Source of the DNA: Oscillospiraceae bacterium
Lineage (GTDB): Bacteria > Bacillota > Clostridia > Oscillospirales > Ruminococcaceae
DNA: 64,000 bases
NCBI GenBank assembly: GCA_017541275.1
Contig: JAFXZM010000014.1
Location: forward strand, 1-64,000
Reading direction: 5' to 3'
Shown here: positions 14,808 to 23,683 of the stretch, piece by piece
Numbering within the stretch: the stretch's first letter is position 1
Layout of the letters: every line of letters begins with the position of its first letter
The notes under the pieces: model-generated
What the model was told of the DNA's origin: nothing
The model's input: the letters and a program-made list of their open reading frames with translations, nothing else
The model's database searches: none
Program-made: the position numbers and the translations under genes

Positions 14808-16235
14808 TTATTCGATTGTTTCGACCTTCAGCAGATTGGTTGTGCCGGAGATGCCGAGCGGAACGCCGGCGGTAATCACAACAAGGTCGCCGGGCTCGGT
14901 ATAGCCGGCGGCACAGGCCGCCTCAACCGCATGCCGAAACAGTGCATCGGTGCTCTGCTCCTCCGAAATCACCAGCGGATACACACCCCACGACATATTC
15001 ATCTGCCGCTGAATCATCTCATCGGTCGTGCAGGAGATAATCGGAAACATCGGGCGGTATTTGGAGATGAGGCGGGCAGTCTCGCCGCCCTTTGTGACCG
15101 TGATGATCGCACTGGCATCGAGGTCATGCGAGGTCGTGACGGTCGCGTGTGCGATTGCATCGGCAATGGTCGCCTTGCCGTTTGTACGCGCAAGGAAGGA
15201 TGCCTTATAGTCGATATTCCCCTCCGTCGTCGCGGCGATGCGCGCCATGGTTTCGACCGCCTCGACCGGATGCTGACCCGCAGCGGTCTCGCCGGAGAGC
15301 ATGATCGCGCTTGTGCCGTCGTAGATCGCGTTTGCGACATCGGTGATCTCGGCACGGGTCGGGCGCGGGTTTGTCATCATGGATTCAAGCATCTGCGTTG
15401 CGGTGATGACCTGCTTGCCGGCCTCATAGCCCTTGCGGATGAGCTTTTTCTGAATATCGGGAATCTGCTCGAACGGAATTTCAACGCCCATATCGCCGCG
15501 TGCGACCATGATGCCGTCAGCGGCTTCGAGGATCTCGTCGATATTGCTGACGCCCTCCCGGTTTTCAATCTTCGCGATGATGCGGACGCCGTACCAGCCC
15601 AGGCTCTGCGTGAACTTCCGCAGATAGCGGATATCGGCGCCGGTGCGGGCGAAGCTGGCGGCGATGAAGTCAAAGCCGAGCTTCGCGCCGAATTCCAGAT
15701 CCTCCATATCGGCATCGCTGAGATAGGGCATGGAGAGGTGAACGTCAGGGAAATTGCAGGATTTGTGATTGGAGAGGGTGCCGCCGTGGATGACGCGGCA
15801 CTCGATATCGGTCGGGGAGACATGCTCGATGCGCAGCTCGACAAGCCCGTCGTTAATCATGACGGTATCGCCGGGCTTGACATCCTTCGCAAGCCTTGCG
15901 TAATTGACACTGCCGACCTTGCTGTCACAGGGGACATCGCGGGTTGTGAGGGTATAGGTATCGCCGTCATAGATTTCGACGCTGCCCTCCGGGAATGTCC
16001 GCAGACGCACCTCCGGGCCTTTGGTGTCGAGCATGGTCGCGATCGGCAGACCCAGCTCCTCGCGCAGCCGGACAACCCGTTCAAAGCGCACCTTGTCCTT
16101 TTCGTAATCCGCATGAGAGAAATTGAACCGGGCAACATTCATGCCCGCCTGCATCATCTGCCGCAGCACCTCATCGGTATCCGTAGCGGGCCCGAGCGTG
16201 CAGACGATTTTGGTTTTTCTCATTGTCTGTACCAT
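14808..16235 (-). CDS. pyk: pyruvate kinase
   Basis: The 475-residue enzyme converts phosphoenolpyruvate and ADP to pyruvate and ATP. Signatures include MRKTKIVCTLGPATD, MNVARFNFSHADYE, DTKGPEVRLR, the catalytic segment IIAKIENREGVSNIDEI, and MVARGDMGVEIP with TATQMLESM. The start is taken at 16235 (MVQTMRKTK), with GGAGG 7 bases upstream. It has the standard A, B and C domains without the extra C-terminal PEP-utilizer domain of Bacillus. It is transcribed alone from the promoter at 16295-16323. Confidence 0.96.
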   Translation of the reverse strand: MVQTMRKTKIVCTLGPATDTDEVLRQMMQAGMNVARFNFSHADYEKDKVRFERVVRLREELGLPIATMLDTKGPEVRLRTFPEGSVEIYDGDTYTLTTRDVPCDSKVGSVNYARLAKDVKPGDTVMINDGLVELRIEHVSPTDIECRVIHGGTLSNHKSCNFPDVHLSMPYLSDADMEDLEFGAKLGFDFIAASFARTGADIRYLRKFTQSLGWYGVRIIAKIENREGVSNIDEILEAADGIMVARGDMGVEIPFEQIPDIQKKLIRKGYEAGKQVITATQMLESMMTNPRPTRAEITDVANAIYDGTSAIMLSGETAAGQHPVEAVETMARIAATTEGNIDYKASFLARTNGKATIADAIAHATVTTSHDLDASAIITVTKGGETARLISKYRPMFPIISCTTDEMIQRQMNMSWGVYPLVISEEQSTDALFRHAVEAACAAGYTEPGDLVVITAGVPLGISGTTNLLKVETIE

Positions 16236-16294
16236 AAACAGCCTCCCTGCCATTGTAATCTGAAATATGCCCCGCCGCAAGCGGGTCTGTATTT

Positions 16295-16323
16295 AGTATA
16301 CCATATAATGCGGAAAAGTGCAA
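16295..16323 (-). promoter_or_regulatory. pyk promoter
   Basis: Minus-strand TTGCAC (16318-16323) and TATACT (16295-16300) with a 17-base spacer, about 60 bases upstream of the pyk start. Confidence 0.8.
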
Positions 16324-16427
16324 TGGGAACAGAAAAATAAAATCGCCGGCTGTCGTCTGCCGATAAAGGTACCGCTCGCTTTGCAGAATACAGCCGCCTG
16401 TCAGTCAAATATCAGGCAAATGTCAGC

Positions 16428-16482
16428 ATAGAATAGTATAGGATAGGATAGATTAGATTAGGTAAGGTTAGGATAGATCAGG
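16428..16482. repeat. eleven tandem degenerate 5-bp units
   Basis: The 55 bases divide exactly into eleven pentamers of the form (A/T)NAG(A/G/T), such as ATAGG, ATAGA and TTAGG. The tract lies in the intergenic space between pyk and the HtrA gene, about 110 bases upstream of the HtrA -10 (TATAAT, 16595-16600). The rest of 16324-16683 holds that -10 and nothing else I recognise. Confidence 0.8.
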
Positions 16483-16683
16483 TGCGGGCAAAGCATCACA
16501 CAGCCGCTCCGGCTTTCCACATTCCCCGCCGGAAATGCCATGCGGATTTAACGATGTTTTTTTGCACTTATCATTAGATTTTCACATTGCAGGGTATAAT
16601 AAAAGCATACCGCAAAGGAAAACCGGCAGATACCGCAAAGGGGGCGGCTGCTCTGCCTGAAATATACGAAAGAGGTGTACAGT

Positions 16684-18264
16684 ATGTTACAGGATAACAA
16701 CATGAGATTCGGCCCGCAGGACAACCGTTACGACCCGCAGGGCTACCGTCCTGAGTATCCGCAGGAATATCCGCAGGACTACCGGCAGGAGCAGCCGATG
16801 CAGCAGCCGCAGCAGCCGCAGCAGCCTGCGGGCGGCAGCTATTATTCACCGAGAAGCGGTTATCCGGCAGCGGGCAGCTACGGCGCACCCGCACCGGTCA
16901 GCTACAGCACACAGGAAACCGTGCGGCCGGAGCAGGATCTGCCGCACAGCAAAAAAAAGCCCTCCCATAAGGTGCTGAAGGCAATCGCAGTATTTGCCGG
17001 TATCGCACTGCTCTCTTACGGCTCGATCGCATGCTATAAGTACGCAACCAAGGATGACGATATCCGCAGCTTCCTCGACAGCTCGTCGGCTTCCGAGAGC
17101 AGCCGGAGCATACAGGAGGATTCCGCTCAGTCCGTGCAGGAATCCTCTGCGCAGAGCGCCGGCAGCGATGCAGACCCGAATGCAATGCATGCGAACTGGA
17201 TTAACCTTGCAGCGCGGACGGATGCGATGAGCATTCCGGATATCGTGGATAAGGTCACACCGGCGACGGTCGGCGTCAGCTCGACCTTTACCTATCACGG
17301 CCAGACCTTCTCCATGTGGGGCTTCGGACAGTCTCAGAATTACGATCAGGATGTTTCCGCCTCCGGCACCGGCATTATCATGTCGGAAAACGCGGACGGC
17401 TCCTACTATATCATCACCAATGCACATGTCATTTATGACAATGATTCCCGCTATCAGATGGGTCTTGCCAAGGAAGTGCAGATCGTTCTGAACGAGGATT
17501 ACTATGACGGCGAAACACAGTTCAATGCGACGATCGTGGGCTACGATATCCCGGAGGATCTCGCGGTGCTGAAAATTACGCCGAACCAGAAGCTGACCGT
17601 TGCGGAATTCGGCGACAGCGACGATCTCCGCGTGGGCGAGCTCGTCATCGCAATCGGCAACCCGCTGGGCTTTGACCTGTTCGGCTCGGTCACGACCGGT
17701 ATCGTGTCTGCGCTGAACCGCGAAATCACGATCAACGACAACACCATGAAGCTGATTCAGACCGATACGGCGATCAATGCCGGAAACTCCGGCGGCCCGC
17801 TGATTAACAGCTACGGTCAGGTCATCGGCATCAACTCCTCGAAGATCAGCAGCAATTATTATGACGGCTCCGCCAGCGTGGAGGGTCTGTGCTTTGCAAT
17901 CCCGATTTCCCACGCGAAGGGCGTCATCAATGACCTCATCAACCGCGGCTATGTCACCGGCAGACCGATGATCGGCATTACCGGCAAGAACATCACCGAG
18001 GAAATCTCCGCAGCGCGCGGCCTGCCGGTCGGCGTATATGTCAAGGATGTCAGCGCAGGCAGTGCAGCAGACCTCGCAGGCATTCAGGCAGGCGACGTTA
18101 TCATCGCGGTAAACGGCAAGACGATCACGACCTATGAGGAACTGAACGAGATCAAGGATCAGTACAAGGCCGGCGATCAGATTACGCTGACCGTGACACG
18201 CGCAGGCAGGGATATTGACTTTACCCTGACGCTTCAGGAGAAGAAGCCCTCAATCGACGACTGA
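16684..18264 (+). CDS. HtrA/DegP-like membrane-anchored serine protease with PDZ domain
   Basis: The start is ATG 16684 (MLQDNNMRF), with AGAGG 9 bases upstream. The 526-residue protein has a Tyr/Gln/Pro-rich cytoplasmic N-terminus (about 1-80), one membrane segment (LKAIAVFAGIALLSYGSIA, about 100-118) and a Ser-rich linker. The trypsin-like domain follows with catalytic His248 (ITNAHV), Asp292 (EDLAVLKI) and Ser369 (NAGNSGGPL). A C-terminal PDZ domain holds AGIQAGDVIIAVNG. Such proteases degrade misfolded proteins at the outer face of the membrane. It stands alone between its promoter and a terminator. Confidence 0.93.
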   Translation: MLQDNNMRFGPQDNRYDPQGYRPEYPQEYPQDYRQEQPMQQPQQPQQPAGGSYYSPRSGYPAAGSYGAPAPVSYSTQETVRPEQDLPHSKKKPSHKVLKAIAVFAGIALLSYGSIACYKYATKDDDIRSFLDSSSASESSRSIQEDSAQSVQESSAQSAGSDADPNAMHANWINLAARTDAMSIPDIVDKVTPATVGVSSTFTYHGQTFSMWGFGQSQNYDQDVSASGTGIIMSENADGSYYIITNAHVIYDNDSRYQMGLAKEVQIVLNEDYYDGETQFNATIVGYDIPEDLAVLKITPNQKLTVAEFGDSDDLRVGELVIAIGNPLGFDLFGSVTTGIVSALNREITINDNTMKLIQTDTAINAGNSGGPLINSYGQVIGINSSKISSNYYDGSASVEGLCFAIPISHAKGVINDLINRGYVTGRPMIGITGKNITEEISAARGLPVGVYVKDVSAGSAADLAGIQAGDVIIAVNGKTITTYEELNEIKDQYKAGDQITLTVTRAGRDIDFTLTLQEKKPSIDD

Positions 18265-18310
18265 TCCTGATTGATCCTTTCTGAATTCATCATACCCTTT
18301 TCAAAGATTT

Positions 18311-18357
18311 GCCCGCCCCGCACCGGTTCATTCCGGCGCAGGACGGGCACCTTTTTT
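18311..18357 (+). terminator. terminator after htrA-like gene
   Basis: GCCCGCCC (18311-18318) pairs with GGACGGGC (18341-18348), with one mismatch, and is followed by six T at 18352-18357. Rightward transcription ends here before the convergent giant gene. Confidence 0.75.
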
Positions 18358-18390
18358 GTCGGGTGATGTGCTCGGCGGCTGCTTTTGCTT

Positions 18391-21300
18391 CTACCCGATG
18401 GCCGGGCCTGAAGTGTCTTTTTTCGCTTTCTGTTCCGCGAGCTTCTTTTGCGCCTTCACAGCCTTTTCCTGTTCCCTTTTCTGCTTGGCCGCCTCGTTTT
18501 TGAGTACGGTCTCGATCTGATAGAGCCCGCCGCTTGCCGGCGCTTTCTTATAATTCATCAGAAGATTGGAAAAGCCGCCGTTTTTTGCAATGTCATTCAG
18601 ACGCATGTCAATATCGCCTCTGCCGCGGGAAAGCGTACTGCTGAGAACCATCTGCCTGACGGATTTGCGCAGGCTTTCCAGAGCGCCCGGTGTGTGCAGA
18701 TTCTCCGTGACCTTATTCTTCGGCGGATACTTTTCGCGCGCCTCCGCTGCCTTGCCCGCCTGCGATGCCAGCCGATGATAGTCCGCATTCTTGTCTCTGA
18801 CCGCGCAGGCATTGCGGCAGCTTTCGTCAAGAATGCGCTGCACGATCACATCCGTCAGCAGGGCTTGCTTCCGTTCCTCCTTCAGCGCGGGATTATTTTT
18901 CAGCTCCTCGTGGGCATGGTCGGCGGCAGCCTCGGCATGACCGAGCACCGCCAGACTCCGGATATAATTGACATGCCTGTCCTTCAGGCCGTGCTGCTTT
19001 GCCTGCTGCATCAGCTCCGGATCGCGGCCGAGCATCTGATACATACGCTGCGCCATTTCGGCGTCCGCAGCGGCGGTCTTGCTGTCCGGATAATTCTTCT
19101 GCTGTGCGACCGCTGCCTTGATGCCGTCTGCAAGCAATTCCGCAAGCGGCTGTTTATTGCCCTTATGATAGGCGTCAAGCGCTGCCTTCGCGCTGTCGCG
19201 GCCTGCATTGATTGTCTCGGTGCTGTTCGTCAGTGCATCGGCAGCCGGCGGCTCCTTTGTGCCGAAGCCCGTGACCTGTTCGCGGATATCGCCGTTCTGT
19301 GCGGCGCAGTGCTTCATCGCACCGGCAAAGGAAATCGCCGCAAAATCCTTGTAGGAGAGCTTGTCCGCCGCTTCGCCGATGCCCTTGATCGGCTCGATAT
19401 ACTGATTGAGCTTCCCGATCTGCGCGTCATCAAAGATGCCGTTCTGCTTGAATTCCTCTGTCCGGATGCTGTACGGCCCGAACAGCGCATCCAGCCGGCT
19501 GACGGCGGGGAGCATGGTATCTGCAAGCTCTGTGGCATTGACCGCTGCCGCCTGCTGAAGCTGCTCCGGCGTGCGGGCGACCAGATTTCTGGTAAAATGA
19601 TCGACTGCCGCCGCTGCGGGGTTCTGCACAAGCTGCCGGCTGCGGTTTTCCGCCGTCTTTTTGTGCATCAGCGTGTCAAGCTGCGCTGCATCCGGCCGGG
19701 GCTTTCTGTCCTCGAAATCACCGGTCAACTGATTCAGGCACTCGCAGAACACGCGGTCGCGCTTGAGCGAATCCATCTTGAATTCAGTATACTGCGTGCT
19801 GAGCGCATTCATGATGCGTTCCCGCGCCTGCTTCAGCGATTCCTTTCCGCCGCCGGCAAGCTCCTGCCGTTCGTAGAAGCTGTCCGCGGTCTGCCGGCTT
19901 CGGTCGAGTACACGGGAGGCCGCGACCTGATAATTTCTTTTGGAGATGAACGAATCGCTGAGATAGGCCTCGCAGTGCTTCATATCCTCGCGGAAGAATT
20001 CCTTAGCCTCGCCGGAAACAGCGTTCAGTACGCCGTGTTCGACCTTGCTGTTCAGCTTCTGGAGCTTGTCCAGAATGCCGACCGACGCCTGAATGCGCGG
20101 CTGCTCATATTTCTGCTTGCCCGGATCCGTTTTTCTGGACGGATCCTTCATCATCTGCTTTTCCTTGTGCATGAGATAGCCGGAAACCTTGTCTTTGGCG
20201 GACTCGGATTTTTGCAGAAAATCACTCATCATGTCAAAGGTGATCGGCTCGCCGTTCCTGATTTTGTCCGCCCACTGCACATTGACCATCTGATTCAGCT
20301 CCGTCAGCTCTGCTTTCATGGCCTTGAACTGGGAGGAGGACGAAATCCAGTTGGACTGATCGACGCGATTTGTCTCTGCAAGCATCTCCGCAACGCTCTG
20401 CTGAATCTCGCTGACCGAGAAGCCTGCCTCAGGCGGCTGCTTGTCCGCAGTCGGAGAGAAGGTGATATCCGGCGCAGACATGTTCGCCCTGATCTGCTCC
20501 GCCTTCTTCTGCTGCATGTTGACCAGTCCGGTGATATCCGGCAGCGCCTCTCCGTCGTATTTGACATGATACCCGTTTCCGAGCGCCGTAATGACGCTGG
20601 CCTTGAGGAAGTTTTCCTCTGTTTCCGCAGTCGGAATCATCTTCCCGTTTTCAGCCTTTTGCCATGCCTCGTCATCGAACTGATCTGCCGGTGTCTCGTG
20701 GATTTTAATGCGGGTATAGTCCAGTATACCGATCTCGGCAGTCTCCGGCTTCTGCGCATTCGCTGCCGGCTGTTCGCCCGCAGGGACAGGCTCCTGCTGT
20801 ATTCCCTCCGGTGCGGGCTGCGGCTGCTTCGGCGGCAGCTCGACGGTCATCGAAAACTTGCCCAGATCAATCAGATCGCCCTTGCCGAAGATCTTGTTAT
20901 ACAGCGCGGCAAAATCCTGAAGCATCCGCGGCGGCATCTGAATCATTTGTTCAAAATGCTCCGCGCTTTTGAACTCCGGCAGATTGGTGTCACGCAGCTT
21001 CTGCACGGCGTATTTTTCGGTTTTGGTCTCCGGTGTATGAAGCGCCTGCACTTTTTCGGCAGCCGTTTTGAGCTCCGGCTTCTGCGCATAAATGTGCTCA
21101 ACCTTGAATTTTCCGTTCCGGTAGCAGAGGTCTGCCTCCGGCTGTGTCATCAGATAGACGATCTCTGCACAGGTGCGTTTGTTGATCTCGCTGCTCTTTG
21201 CCGGTGCACCGCCGTTTGCCGCCTGTATGCGTTCCTGCACATCATCCCGCAGGTTGACGGTGATCTTCTGCGGCCCTTCCGGCGTCTGCACGGTCTTCTG

Positions 21301-23481
21301 ATAATAAAAACATTCCAGCACGCTTTCCAGCCCGATGATCTCCTTCTGCTCGATATCCGTGCCGATGATCCGGTTCAGGTAGCTGCCGCAGTCCTCAAGG
21401 TCCTGCGCGGAAATGCTGTTGACATCGTGGTTTTTCTCGTTCATGAAGCCGAGCGAGAACAGCTCCGGATACTTGCCCGCTGCAATCTCATCAAAGCCTT
21501 TTTTCAGGAGGTCGGTTCTGTTTTTGAGAACGATGTTCAGCTGAAGCTCTTGGGCCTCCTGCTCGCGGCGTTCTGCGTCCTGCGTATTTTCCTGCTCCTT
21601 CTGCTGCTTGTATGCTGCAAGCACCTCCGGTGAAACGGGCTGCTTCTGCGCCTCGGCAAAGCGCTCCGCCTCCTGCTGTGTCATCGGCGGACGCTCCATC
21701 CGGTAAATCCGGCTGTCAATCTGCCGGAGCCTGTTTTCCTCCTCAAGACTGCGGCTTTCGGCCTGTTTGCGCAGATAATCCGCATTGAGCTGCTTGGGCA
21801 GATAGGTCTTTTCCATGATGAACACATTGTCCACCGTGAGATCCTCTGCCTGCTCCTGCTCTGAAAAAGTGTATTCCCTGCCGTACTTCCGGTCTACGCG
21901 GAAGCCGTCTCTGTTCAGCTCCTCTTCATCGCCGGAGGAATTGACGCTGACGATCGCATCCGGCTGTCTGCTGACCGTGCCGTCCGCAAACATCTCGGTA
22001 TAGCTGCTCGGCAGTCCGAACAGGGTCTTGCCGTCCTTCGAGAGCCGGATTTCGGACAGATAGCTGAATTGCAGCGTGTTTTCGTTCTCCTTTTTTCCGG
22101 TCAGCAATTCCGAAAAGAGCTCCTGCACGGTCGCTTCATGCGTTTCGTCCGGATTTCCGGTTCCTTTCTGGTCTATGGAATTCTTGTATTTGATCTTGTC
22201 GCCGTCGATGCCGACAATCGTGATGTAATGGGCGCCCCGCAGCACGCCGACCGGCGAATGCTCGACCTCAAGCGCATGATGCACCGTCTTCTTGATCTGA
22301 TTCATCGCGCCCTCAAGATACTGCTCCTTGGAAATGCCGCGGTTGATAGCCTGCTGATTGTAGCCGGTGATTTGCAGCTCATGCACCTTTGTATTCGGGA
22401 CGAGATTGAGCAGTGTATCTGCTCTGTCCATAAAATTGTTCCGGTAATCGGTGTTGTACGCAATATAGGTCTGACCGCTGAGCTTTTTCGCATCCTCTTT
22501 GTCCAGCTCCGGGCGGTAGCTCCGCAGATCCTCCTGCGTGATATCGACGCCGCGGCTGGATGCGGCAATCTGCATAAAGCACGACCAGCAGCCGTTGCCG
22601 CTCGTCTGAAAGCTTTTCTGATGCGCACTTTTCAGCTCGACGGCAGTACCGTTGTACTCAGGCGGCTGCGTTTGGTTGAGCTGCAAGCCCTGCTGCTGCT
22701 TTTCCTGCGCCTTGCCGGCGGCCTCGCGGTAGAGATTTGTCACGCGGGCACGGTCACGCAGCAAAAACTGCTGCTCATAGGAAAGCTGCTCCCTGTTCTG
22801 CTCCAGATAGGTATTCAGTTCATCGGGCTTGCCGGTGTTGAGCACCCAGCGCGGCATGCCCTTCAGCAGACTTTTTTCCCAGTAGAGCCGGTTCTGCGAA
22901 AGGTATTCATCATACTTCGCTTTGAGCTGGTCGTCCTTCATCCGGTTGTATTCGCCCGCAATCTGATCGTCGGAGGGGCGGGCGAGATGCCTTTTGTCAT
23001 GATGCGCCCTGACCAGATCGCTGTACTGCTCCAGCGAAATACCGTTCGGGGCGATCTTGATTGAATTCGGGTCGGCAGGCCTGCGCCCCTGCCTGATATT
23101 CTTCGGCGGCTCCAGCACATCCTCGGAAAGGCCGAGATCCAAATACTGATTCAGCTTGTTCAGGTCGCTGCTGAGATTGGATTTTCCGAACGAAAGCTGT
23201 TTTTCGCACCATTCACAGATCGTTGTGCCTTTTTCTTCGTCTATGACCGTATGCAGAAATTTGTTCAGTCCGCGCAGCGTCCGGAGTGCTTCCTCGGTGT
23301 TTTTCTGGTTGTCTGTTTCATTTTGCAGCACGTACAGCGCATTGATATACTGCCTCGTTTCGCTGCTGAGCGCCTGCTTGCCGCTCCCCTTCAGAGTGCC
23401 GTAAAGGCTCTGCAAAGCATCCGTCAGAGCACCCTTTGTAATCAGCGGCCCCTGTTCGGCGATCTGTTCGTAATTTTTCAT
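18391..23481 (-). CDS. giant 1696-residue protein with papain/C39-like cysteine protease motif
   Basis: I choose the second of two tandem ATGs (23481), 6 bases after GGAGG. A region near residues 290-440 contains SGNGCWSCFMQIAASSRG (Cys298) and, 120 residues later, GAHYITIVGIDGDKIKYKNS (His418 followed by an Asn/Ser strand). This Cys helix plus His strand pattern is typical of papain-fold C39-like peptidases. The rest is Gln/Glu/Lys-rich, mostly helical with coiled coils, including a Pro/Gln linker near 880-915, and ends in a Lys/Ala-rich stretch. No signal peptide, membrane segment or sorting signal is seen. I do not recognise the whole protein; an effector, toxin or structural role is possible. 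It is monocistronic and divergent from the GGDEF-EAL gene. Confidence 0.85.
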   Translation of the reverse strand: MKNYEQIAEQGPLITKGALTDALQSLYGTLKGSGKQALSSETRQYINALYVLQNETDNQKNTEEALRTLRGLNKFLHTVIDEEKGTTICEWCEKQLSFGKSNLSSDLNKLNQYLDLGLSEDVLEPPKNIRQGRRPADPNSIKIAPNGISLEQYSDLVRAHHDKRHLARPSDDQIAGEYNRMKDDQLKAKYDEYLSQNRLYWEKSLLKGMPRWVLNTGKPDELNTYLEQNREQLSYEQQFLLRDRARVTNLYREAAGKAQEKQQQGLQLNQTQPPEYNGTAVELKSAHQKSFQTSGNGCWSCFMQIAASSRGVDITQEDLRSYRPELDKEDAKKLSGQTYIAYNTDYRNNFMDRADTLLNLVPNTKVHELQITGYNQQAINRGISKEQYLEGAMNQIKKTVHHALEVEHSPVGVLRGAHYITIVGIDGDKIKYKNSIDQKGTGNPDETHEATVQELFSELLTGKKENENTLQFSYLSEIRLSKDGKTLFGLPSSYTEMFADGTVSRQPDAIVSVNSSGDEEELNRDGFRVDRKYGREYTFSEQEQAEDLTVDNVFIMEKTYLPKQLNADYLRKQAESRSLEEENRLRQIDSRIYRMERPPMTQQEAERFAEAQKQPVSPEVLAAYKQQKEQENTQDAERREQEAQELQLNIVLKNRTDLLKKGFDEIAAGKYPELFSLGFMNEKNHDVNSISAQDLEDCGSYLNRIIGTDIEQKEIIGLESVLECFYYQKTVQTPEGPQKITVNLRDDVQERIQAANGGAPAKSSEINKRTCAEIVYLMTQPEADLCYRNGKFKVEHIYAQKPELKTAAEKVQALHTPETKTEKYAVQKLRDTNLPEFKSAEHFEQMIQMPPRMLQDFAALYNKIFGKGDLIDLGKFSMTVELPPKQPQPAPEGIQQEPVPAGEQPAANAQKPETAEIGILDYTRIKIHETPADQFDDEAWQKAENGKMIPTAETEENFLKASVITALGNGYHVKYDGEALPDITGLVNMQQKKAEQIRANMSAPDITFSPTADKQPPEAGFSVSEIQQSVAEMLAETNRVDQSNWISSSSQFKAMKAELTELNQMVNVQWADKIRNGEPITFDMMSDFLQKSESAKDKVSGYLMHKEKQMMKDPSRKTDPGKQKYEQPRIQASVGILDKLQKLNSKVEHGVLNAVSGEAKEFFREDMKHCEAYLSDSFISKRNYQVAASRVLDRSRQTADSFYERQELAGGGKESLKQARERIMNALSTQYTEFKMDSLKRDRVFCECLNQLTGDFEDRKPRPDAAQLDTLMHKKTAENRSRQLVQNPAAAAVDHFTRNLVARTPEQLQQAAAVNATELADTMLPAVSRLDALFGPYSIRTEEFKQNGIFDDAQIGKLNQYIEPIKGIGEAADKLSYKDFAAISFAGAMKHCAAQNGDIREQVTGFGTKEPPAADALTNSTETINAGRDSAKAALDAYHKGNKQPLAELLADGIKAAVAQQKNYPDSKTAAADAEMAQRMYQMLGRDPELMQQAKQHGLKDRHVNYIRSLAVLGHAEAAADHAHEELKNNPALKEERKQALLTDVIVQRILDESCRNACAVRDKNADYHRLASQAGKAAEAREKYPPKNKVTENLHTPGALESLRKSVRQMVLSSTLSRGRGDIDMRLNDIAKNGGFSNLLMNYKKAPASGGLYQIETVLKNEAAKQKREQEKAVKAQKKLAEQKAKKDTSGPAIG

Positions 23482-23606
23482 CATAATCCTCCGTTTCTGC
23501 TTTGTGTAGATTCCTGTCCGATAATAATACAGCAGAATCCGCGGTTTGGTTGCAGAGAAATTGAATTTTCCGTATGCTGCCGCCGCGGAAAAGTCGCTCT
23601 TCCCAT

Positions 23607-23635
23607 TGACAAAAACGGGGAATCATGGTAAAATG
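23607..23635 (+). promoter_or_regulatory. promoter of the GGDEF-EAL operon
   Basis: TTGACA (23607-23612) and TAAAAT (23630-23635) with a 17-base spacer, 48 bases upstream of the start codon. Confidence 0.85.
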
Positions 23636-23683
23636 ATTATGAATATTCTTTTTCGGCAACACCGCAGAAAGGGGTGAATCCGC

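Noticed and set aside
14931..16340. A 469-codon plus-strand open frame
   Set aside because: Antisense shadow of pyruvate kinase.
18448..21633. A 1061-codon plus-strand open frame
   Set aside because: It lies antisense to the 1696-residue protein in GC-rich DNA, has a Leu/Arg/Cys-rich nonsense composition and no binding site. The minus-strand frame has a GGAGG start and sensible protein composition.
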